DNA from: Heritagella caecorum
GTDB taxonomy: Bacteria > Bacillota > Clostridia > Oscillospirales > Acutalibacteraceae
Length of the DNA: 64,000 nt
NCBI GenBank assembly: GCA_904419035.1
Contig: CAJFQL010000004.1
Location: 1-64,000 of the forward strand
Direction: 5' to 3'
In this document: one piece after another, positions 59,208 through 64,000 of the stretch
Position numbering within the stretch: position 1 is the stretch's first letter
Layout of the letters: each line of letters opens with the position of its first letter
Translations under genes and position numbers: made by a program
Notes under the pieces: generated by a model
What the model was told of the DNA's origin: nothing
The model's input: only the letters and a program-made list of their open reading frames with translations
Database searches by the model: none

Positions 59208-59813
59208 TTACAGCCCCAGCCACTGGCGCAATAGGTCCCCCGCCACCGAGGGAAGGGACGAAAACTGGATCTGTACGCTGTCCCCCTGTATAGAGACGGT
59301 TTCCACCGGCAACGCCACCGAAACGGGCAGCCCCGGCACCGAAAGACGGGGTGGGTCGATTTTGAGCGTACGGCCTGTAGCCTGCACAGAATCCGGCAGG
59401 GGCAAAAGGGGCAGTACTAGGTCCGGCGATAGGGGCAGCGCCCCGGCCCACAGGGACTGCACCGTCACCGTCCCTTCCCCGTTTTGCATGGTAAACGCCG
59501 CTTCCCCCTGCACCCAGATGGTAAACGGCCCCATATGGACTGGCAATGTCAGCCAGCATGTATCATCACACGACCCTTCCGAAAGGGAAACGCCCGGCTC
59601 GACATACGTTTCGAGCAGGGCGTTCACCTGAGAAAACGAGAGGGTGAGCGTGCCGCCCTGTAAGGCAGCCGACGCCGCTTCCCCCCCTATTTCGCTGACA
59701 GAGACTTCGGTTTTACTGGGCGTAGTGTTTGCCGGCCATAATAGGCACACAAACAGCCCCACGAGCACTACTAGGCAGGTAACCAGGGTGATTTTGACAC
59801 CGCGCCGCTTCAT
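59208..59813 (-). CDS. Membrane-anchored protein, possibly YpmS-like (DUF2140)
   Basis: A 201-residue protein with one N-terminal membrane segment (about 7-27) and an extracytoplasmic beta-rich domain. The segment TLSFSQVNALLETYV near residue 60 resembles the start of the DUF2140/YpmS domain, but I am not sure. The product would be anchored outside the membrane. It follows mutS2 by 21 bases and is probably cotranscribed; functional link unknown. Confidence 0.55.
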   Translation of the reverse strand: MKRRGVKITLVTCLVVLVGLFVCLLWPANTTPSKTEVSVSEIGGEAASAALQGGTLTLSFSQVNALLETYVEPGVSLSEGSCDDTCWLTLPVHMGPFTIWVQGEAAFTMQNGEGTVTVQSLWAGALPLSPDLVLPLLPLPDSVQATGRTLKIDPPRLSVPGLPVSVALPVETVSIQGDSVQIQFSSLPSVAGDLLRQWLGL

Positions 59814-59834
59814 CGAAAGCCCCCTTTTTCCGGT

Positions 59835-62240
59835 TTACTTTAGTTCCACAATGGTCACACCGGATTCCCCTTCGCCATACACCCCCAGCCGGAAGGAGCG
59901 CACAGCCTTGTGGTGGCGCAGATGCTGCTGCACGGCGGTGCGCAGCACGCCGGTGCCTTTGCCGTGGATGACCGTGACTTCGTGCAGGTTGCTGAGCATA
60001 GCGTGGTCGAGGAACAAGTCGAGTTCCGCAATGGCTTCTTCCGCCGATTTGCCCCGCAAATCCAATTCGTTGAGCCGGCCGCTGCCGGATACCGCGTCCT
60101 GCCGTCCCCCGCTCATGGCGCGGGTCACCCGGCGTTCCCGGCGGTTGGGCTGGCGGGCCGCCGTCTGTTTTTCCGAGAGCAGCCGCAGGTTTTTCACATC
60201 CACCCGGGTTTTGATGATCCCGGCCTGCACCAGCACGGTGCCGTCTTTGGGGTCTTCCAGCAGGGTGGCGTTTTTATCAATATCGAAAATCAGCACCGAA
60301 TCGCCCTTTTTCAGCGGACGCGGCAGTACATACCCTTCGTTCAGGCGGCTGCGGTCGATGGGGTCGGCGGTGTTTTCCAGCTGGCGCACCCCGGCGCGCA
60401 ATCTGGCTTTTTGTTCATTGGCGGCCTGTTTATTTTTCTGGCGGCGCAATTCGTCCATTTCCTGCAACAGGGCGTCCACCTGGGCCCGGGTTTGCGACAC
60501 CAGCCGGGCCGCCTGGGCTTTGGCCTGTTCCACTTCGTGACGGGCATCCAGTTCGGCCCGGCTGCGCAGGGCCTGGGCTTCCCGTTCGGCTTTTTCCGCT
60601 TCGCGGGCGGCTGCCTGGGCAGCCTGCCGTTCGTCTTCCAGCTGCTGGCGGCCGGCTTCCAGTTTTTCCACCACATCGGAAAAATGGGTGCTCTCTTCCG
60701 ACACCAGGGTCCGGGCCCGTTCCACAATGGCTTCCGGCAATCCCAGCCGCCCGGCAATGGCAAACGCGTTGGATTTGCCCGGCACGCCGATGAGCAGCCG
60801 GTACGTGGGCCGCAGGGATTTGACGTCAAATTCGCAGCAGGCGTTTTCTACCCCCTGGGTACGCAGGGCGTAGGCCTTCAGTTCCGCATAGTGGGTGGTG
60901 GCCATCAGGCGCACACCCTTTTCCCGCAGGGATTCGATGATGGCTTCGGCTAAGGCGGCGCCTTCCACCGGGTCGGTCCCGGCGCCCAGTTCATCGAGGA
61001 GCACCAGCGAATGATCGTCGGCTTTCTCCAGAATGCGGATTAAATTCACCATATGGGACGAAAACGTCGAAAGCGACTGTTCAATGCTCTGTTCGTCGCC
61101 AATATCCACCAGCACCTGCCGGAATACCGCCACTTCGCTTTCATCCCCGGCGGGGATCATCAGCCCGCACATGGCCATCAGGCACAAAAGCCCGGTGGTT
61201 TTCAGCGACACCGTCTTGCCGCCGGTGTTGGGGCCGGTGACCACCAGGGTGTCGAACCCGTCGCCCAGGCTGATGTCGGTGGGCACCACTTTTTTCGGGT
61301 CGATCAGCGGATGCCGGGCCCGCAGAAGCCGGATGCGCCCGGTATCGTTGAGTTTGGGGCGCACGGCCTTCATTTTATACGCCAGGGACGCTTTGGCAAA
61401 CAGCACATTCAGTTCGATGGCCTGCTTCGTGCTCTGCTGGATGCTGTCGGCAAAAGCCCCGGCTTCTTCCGAGAGTTCCTGCAAAATGCGCTCGATTTCC
61501 GCTTTTTCTTCCGACAAGAGCACGCGGATTTCGTTGTTCGCCTGCACCACGCTCATGGGTTCGATGAACACCGTGGCGCCGGTCTGGGAGGTGTCGTGCA
61601 CAAGGCCCGGTACTTCGTTGCGGAATTCGCTGCGCACCGGCACCACAAAGCGCCCTTCGCGCATGGTGACAATGGGGTCTTGCAGGTATTTGACCACCTG
61701 GGGCGAACGGATCATTTTATCCAGGTGATCCCTGGCCCGCTGGGACGCCGAACGGATTTTCCGGCGGATGGACGCGAGTTTGACCGACGCCGTGTCGGCG
61801 ATTTCCTCTTCGTTTAAAATGGACGTGAAGATTTTTTCTTCCAGGTATTTATTGGGCTGAATGCTCTCAAACCGCCAGTTGATGCTCACCGAAACGCCTT
61901 CGCTGCGGCTGCGCCAATCCAAAATAGCGCGCAAGCTGCGCAAAAGCCCGGCGATTTTCAGAAGTTCCCCCGGCTGCAGGGAAGCCCCCGCCTGGGCCCG
62001 GCGCAGGGCATTGTCCATGCTGCACAGCCCCCCAAAGGAAGGGGCCCCAAACCGGGCCGTAAGTACATACGCATCGTCGGTTTCCTGCAAAAGCCGTTCC
62101 ACATCGGTAAGCTCCGTGTCCGGCGTGATGGCCAATGCCATCTCTTCCGCTTCCTGGCAGGCGGTTTCGTTTGCCAGCATGCGCAGGATTTTATCCAGTT
62201 CCACCGCCTGCAAATGGCGGCGGCCAATTTCAGTTTTCAT
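59835..62240 (-). CDS. mutS2: MutS2 ATPase/endonuclease
   Basis: An 801-residue MutS2. It lacks the mismatch-recognition domain of MutS. The ATPase has Walker A GPNTGGKTVSLKTTGL near residue 335, DEQSIEQSLSTFSSHM and LVLLDELGAGTDPVEGAAL. A coiled-coil region (520-600, rich in Ala/Glu/Gln) leads to a C-terminal Smr nuclease domain (LDLRGKSAEEA... IHGKGTGVLR). MutS2 suppresses recombination or acts on stalled ribosomes in Firmicutes. It follows recO by 15 bases. Confidence 0.95.
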   Translation of the reverse strand: MKTEIGRRHLQAVELDKILRMLANETACQEAEEMALAITPDTELTDVERLLQETDDAYVLTARFGAPSFGGLCSMDNALRRAQAGASLQPGELLKIAGLLRSLRAILDWRSRSEGVSVSINWRFESIQPNKYLEEKIFTSILNEEEIADTASVKLASIRRKIRSASQRARDHLDKMIRSPQVVKYLQDPIVTMREGRFVVPVRSEFRNEVPGLVHDTSQTGATVFIEPMSVVQANNEIRVLLSEEKAEIERILQELSEEAGAFADSIQQSTKQAIELNVLFAKASLAYKMKAVRPKLNDTGRIRLLRARHPLIDPKKVVPTDISLGDGFDTLVVTGPNTGGKTVSLKTTGLLCLMAMCGLMIPAGDESEVAVFRQVLVDIGDEQSIEQSLSTFSSHMVNLIRILEKADDHSLVLLDELGAGTDPVEGAALAEAIIESLREKGVRLMATTHYAELKAYALRTQGVENACCEFDVKSLRPTYRLLIGVPGKSNAFAIAGRLGLPEAIVERARTLVSEESTHFSDVVEKLEAGRQQLEDERQAAQAAAREAEKAEREAQALRSRAELDARHEVEQAKAQAARLVSQTRAQVDALLQEMDELRRQKNKQAANEQKARLRAGVRQLENTADPIDRSRLNEGYVLPRPLKKGDSVLIFDIDKNATLLEDPKDGTVLVQAGIIKTRVDVKNLRLLSEKQTAARQPNRRERRVTRAMSGGRQDAVSGSGRLNELDLRGKSAEEAIAELDLFLDHAMLSNLHEVTVIHGKGTGVLRTAVQQHLRHHKAVRSFRLGVYGEGESGVTIVELK

Positions 62241-62255
62241 ATGGTTCCTTTCTTT

Positions 62256-63020
62256 TTATCCCTCTTCCCCGGCCACCGTATGGTAAAATTGCAGCGTATC
62301 AAACGACCGCTGCATCACCTGGAACATGTACTGTTCCGCGGCTTTCGCGAGCTGTTTTTGTTCCTCAGGCGGCAGGGTAAACGCAAATAGTTTTTGAAAT
62401 TCGGCATAAATCGTATGCCGCAGCCCCATCATGGCCCCGGGCGTGAGCCACACCGCCGGTTCTTTGCCTTCTTCCGGCGTGTGGAAACACGTTTCGCAGC
62501 AAATTTGGCCGCTGCGGGGCAAAAACGCCATGTGGGGGCTTTCATATGTACCGCACCGGCGGCAGCCCACCAGGTCGGGCATATAGCCCGACAGGGCTAA
62601 TAGGCGCATTTCCGTAACGGCTTTTAAAAGCAGGCGGGGGCGCGCCTTGCGGCTTAAAAAATACAGGGCGTTGAGCAGCAGGCGCAAAGCTTCTTCCGAT
62701 TCGGTGCCTTCCGGGGCCACCACTTCGGCCAGTTCGCAAAAATATTGGGCCAGGGAGAGCGCTTCGATCTCCCCCCGCAGCCCAAAAAATACTTCCTGCA
62801 CCTGGGCTTCGTTGATCTGGTTATTTTCCCGGCCGCGAAAAATCACAAAACGGGAATAACACAAAAGCCCGGTCCCCGGGTTCTTTTTATCTTTAAACCG
62901 TTTGGCATGACGGGCAAACGCGCGCATGACCCCGTCATGACGGGTGAGAATCGTCACCAGCCGGTCGTTTTCCCCCACCGGCTTTTCCCGGATCACCAGG
63001 CCGTCCGTTTCCAAGAGCAC
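62256..63020 (-). CDS. recO: DNA repair protein RecO
   Basis: A 254-residue RecO loading RecA via RecR. OB-fold N-terminus (LETDGLVIREKPVGENDRL; residues 2-80), helical middle, and a zinc site with CRRC near residue 155 and CCETC near 178. The GTG at 63020 has AGGAGG nine bases upstream; the open frame continues upstream but without support. It overlaps the YqzL-like frame by 86 bases. Confidence 0.92.
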   Translation of the reverse strand: MLLETDGLVIREKPVGENDRLVTILTRHDGVMRAFARHAKRFKDKKNPGTGLLCYSRFVIFRGRENNQINEAQVQEVFFGLRGEIEALSLAQYFCELAEVVAPEGTESEEALRLLLNALYFLSRKARPRLLLKAVTEMRLLALSGYMPDLVGCRRCGTYESPHMAFLPRSGQICCETCFHTPEEGKEPAVWLTPGAMMGLRHTIYAEFQKLFAFTLPPEEQKQLAKAAEQYMFQVMQRSFDTLQFYHTVAGEEG

Positions 63021-63114
63021 GCGCCTCTTCCTCCTTCCGCGCTTGGCAATAGGAAAGATAATCCGCCACGCTGCCGGTCGCGGCAAATTGCCCCCAGGCC
63101 GTTTCTTCGTTCAT
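62935..63114 (-). CDS. YqzL-like small protein
   Basis: A 59-residue protein between era and recO. Its start MNEETAWGQFAATGSVADYL matches the pattern of YqzL (W..F..TG....YL), which occupies the same place in Bacillus. The remaining 30 residues (Gly/Pro/Arg-rich) lie in the overlap with recO and look like out-of-frame coding. The ATG at 63114 is nine bases after AAGGGGG. Function unknown even in Bacillus. Confidence 0.6.
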   Translation of the reverse strand: MNEETAWGQFAATGSVADYLSYCQARKEEEARALGNGRPGDPGKAGGGKRPAGDDSHPS

Positions 63115-63250
63115 ACGCCCGTACACCCCCTTTTATGTGTCGTCCTGTTAGAGAGTATTCGCCAAAGCGCGGGGAGTATGAGCGGAAAATAATTCTTTGT
63201 TCGACGTTTTCCGGCAGGTTTTACGGTGGGTTTGTGCATGAACCCATTCT

Positions 63251-64000
63251 TTACAGGTCAAAATCCTTTTCGTCAAACCCAAAGGTGTGCAAAATATCCC
63301 GGCGGTTGCGCCAGTCCTCTTTGACGCGCACCCACAGATTCAGGTTCACTTTGGTACCGAAAAAGGCCTCCATATCGCGCCGCGCCAAGGTGCCCACTTT
63401 TTTGAGCATGGCGCCGCCCTTGCCGATGATAATGCCCTTGTGGCTGTCTTTTTCGGTAAAGATCACGCAGCTGATTTCCATCAGCCCGCTATCGGTTTCT
63501 TCCATGTGTTCGGTTATGACCGCCACGCCGTGGGGGATTTCCTTATCCAGTAGGCGCAACAGTTTTTCCCTTACCAGTTCCGCCGCCAGCACCCGTTCGG
63601 GCTGGTCGGTGAGGGTATCGTCGGGGAACAGGTGCCCGCCGGGCTGGCACAATTTTGTGAGCTCTTCGATGAGTTCATCCATGCCGCTGCCGTCCCGGGC
63701 CGAAACCGGCACCACCGCCGCAAACGGGAATTTTTTTGCATAGGCGCTAATTTGTTCCATCATGCTGGTTTTGTCGGTTATTTTATCGATCTTATTCAGC
63801 GCCAGCACCGCCGGGAGCCCTTCCTGCCGGAATTTTTCTATCAATTCCTCATCAGCCGGGCTGATTTTACAGCCGGCCTGTGCCACCAACAGGCAAGCGT
63901 CCACCCCCGACACCGAACTGAGCACCGATTTGACCATATACTGCCCCAGCTGGTTGCGGGCCTTGAGCAGGCCCGGGGTATCCAAAAAGGCGATCTGGTC
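63251..64000 (-). CDS. era: GTPase Era, C-terminal part (cut by window edge)
   Basis: 249 residues are visible; the N-terminus with the P-loop lies beyond the right edge. The G3 motif DTPGLL is within ten residues of the edge, LNKIDKI is G4 near residue 90 of the fragment, and SARDGSG is G5. The KH domain (KGIIIGKGGAMLKKVGTLARRDME) and C-terminal FGFDEKDFD follow. Era binds 16S rRNA in 30S maturation. Transcribed toward yqzL-like and recO. Confidence 0.95.
   Translation of the reverse strand, partial: DQIAFLDTPGLLKARNQLGQYMVKSVLSSVSGVDACLLVAQAGCKISPADEELIEKFRQEGLPAVLALNKIDKITDKTSMMEQISAYAKKFPFAAVVPVSARDGSGMDELIEELTKLCQPGGHLFPDDTLTDQPERVLAAELVREKLLRLLDKEIPHGVAVITEHMEETDSGLMEISCVIFTEKDSHKGIIIGKGGAMLKKVGTLARRDMEAFFGTKVNLNLWVRVKEDWRNRRDILHTFGFDEKDFDL

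Overview
The window is a dense, GC-rich chromosomal segment of a Gram-positive, Firmicutes-type bacterium, most likely a gut-type Clostridia of the Oscillospiraceae/Ruminococcaceae kind. The evidence is gene content and order: rplU-prp-rpmA-obgE, ylxM-ffh-rpsP-khpA-rimM-trmD, era-recO-mutS2, a dcw cluster with a PASTA-type penicillin-binding protein and murA, L27 with a cleavable N-terminal extension plus its Prp protease, a CIRCE box, DUF1540 and YitT proteins, and strong AGGAGG-type ribosome sites. This is an inference from content; there is no rRNA or other taxonomic marker here. No tRNA, rRNA, CRISPR array or prophage was seen. Most genes lie on the minus strand.

Layout. 1-98: one end of an IS3-family insertion sequence running off the left edge. 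145-2648: ilvE and an RsmF-like rRNA methyltransferase, with a divergent small Met/Asn-rich repeat protein at 2730-2936. 2991-6651: ribosome and GTPase operon rplU-prp-rpmA-obgE-mrnC-yitT. 6767-9755: pyrB-pyrI-sdaAB-sdaAA, apparently one operon with an attenuator-like terminator right after the promoter. 10105-13661: MoxR/DUF58/DUF4129-like triad. 13736-18854: a DUF1540 protein, then type II fatty acid synthesis genes fabH-fabD-fabG-fabF-fabZ. 19059-20476: two lipoproteins (SGNH hydrolase and DUF4358). 20533-28067: glycan degradation (carboxylesterase, GH30 and GH3, plus a divergent second GH3).

28122-32050 is a TPP-riboswitch-controlled ECF transporter of the YkoEDC type for thiamine or its pyrimidine precursor, with an NMT1/THI5-like protein that lacks a signal peptide. 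32062-37134: a 2-hydroxyacid dehydrogenase, a GH42 beta-galactosidase and an ABC exporter. 37250-39154: htpG behind a CIRCE operator. 39359-50999: a reduced division and cell wall cluster, in transcription order mraZ-rsmH-ftsL-(small ORF)-pbp-mraY-ftsW-murG-murA-ftsQ-ftsZ, without murC/D/E/F or ftsA. 51230-54742: a coiled-coil protein, coaD, rsmD and uvrC. 54812-55075: HPr. 55395-59084: ylxM-ffh-rpsP-khpA-rimM-trmD. 59208-64000: a one-membrane-segment protein, mutS2, recO, a YqzL-like small protein and the C-terminal part of era.

Most of the window is housekeeping. The least explained items are the MNKSG-repeat protein, the signal-less NMT1/THI5-like protein in the thiamine operon, a 47-codon ORF with strong potential RNA structure between ftsL and pbp, hairpins in the ftsZ and fabH leaders, and the promoter-proximal terminator in front of pyrB.
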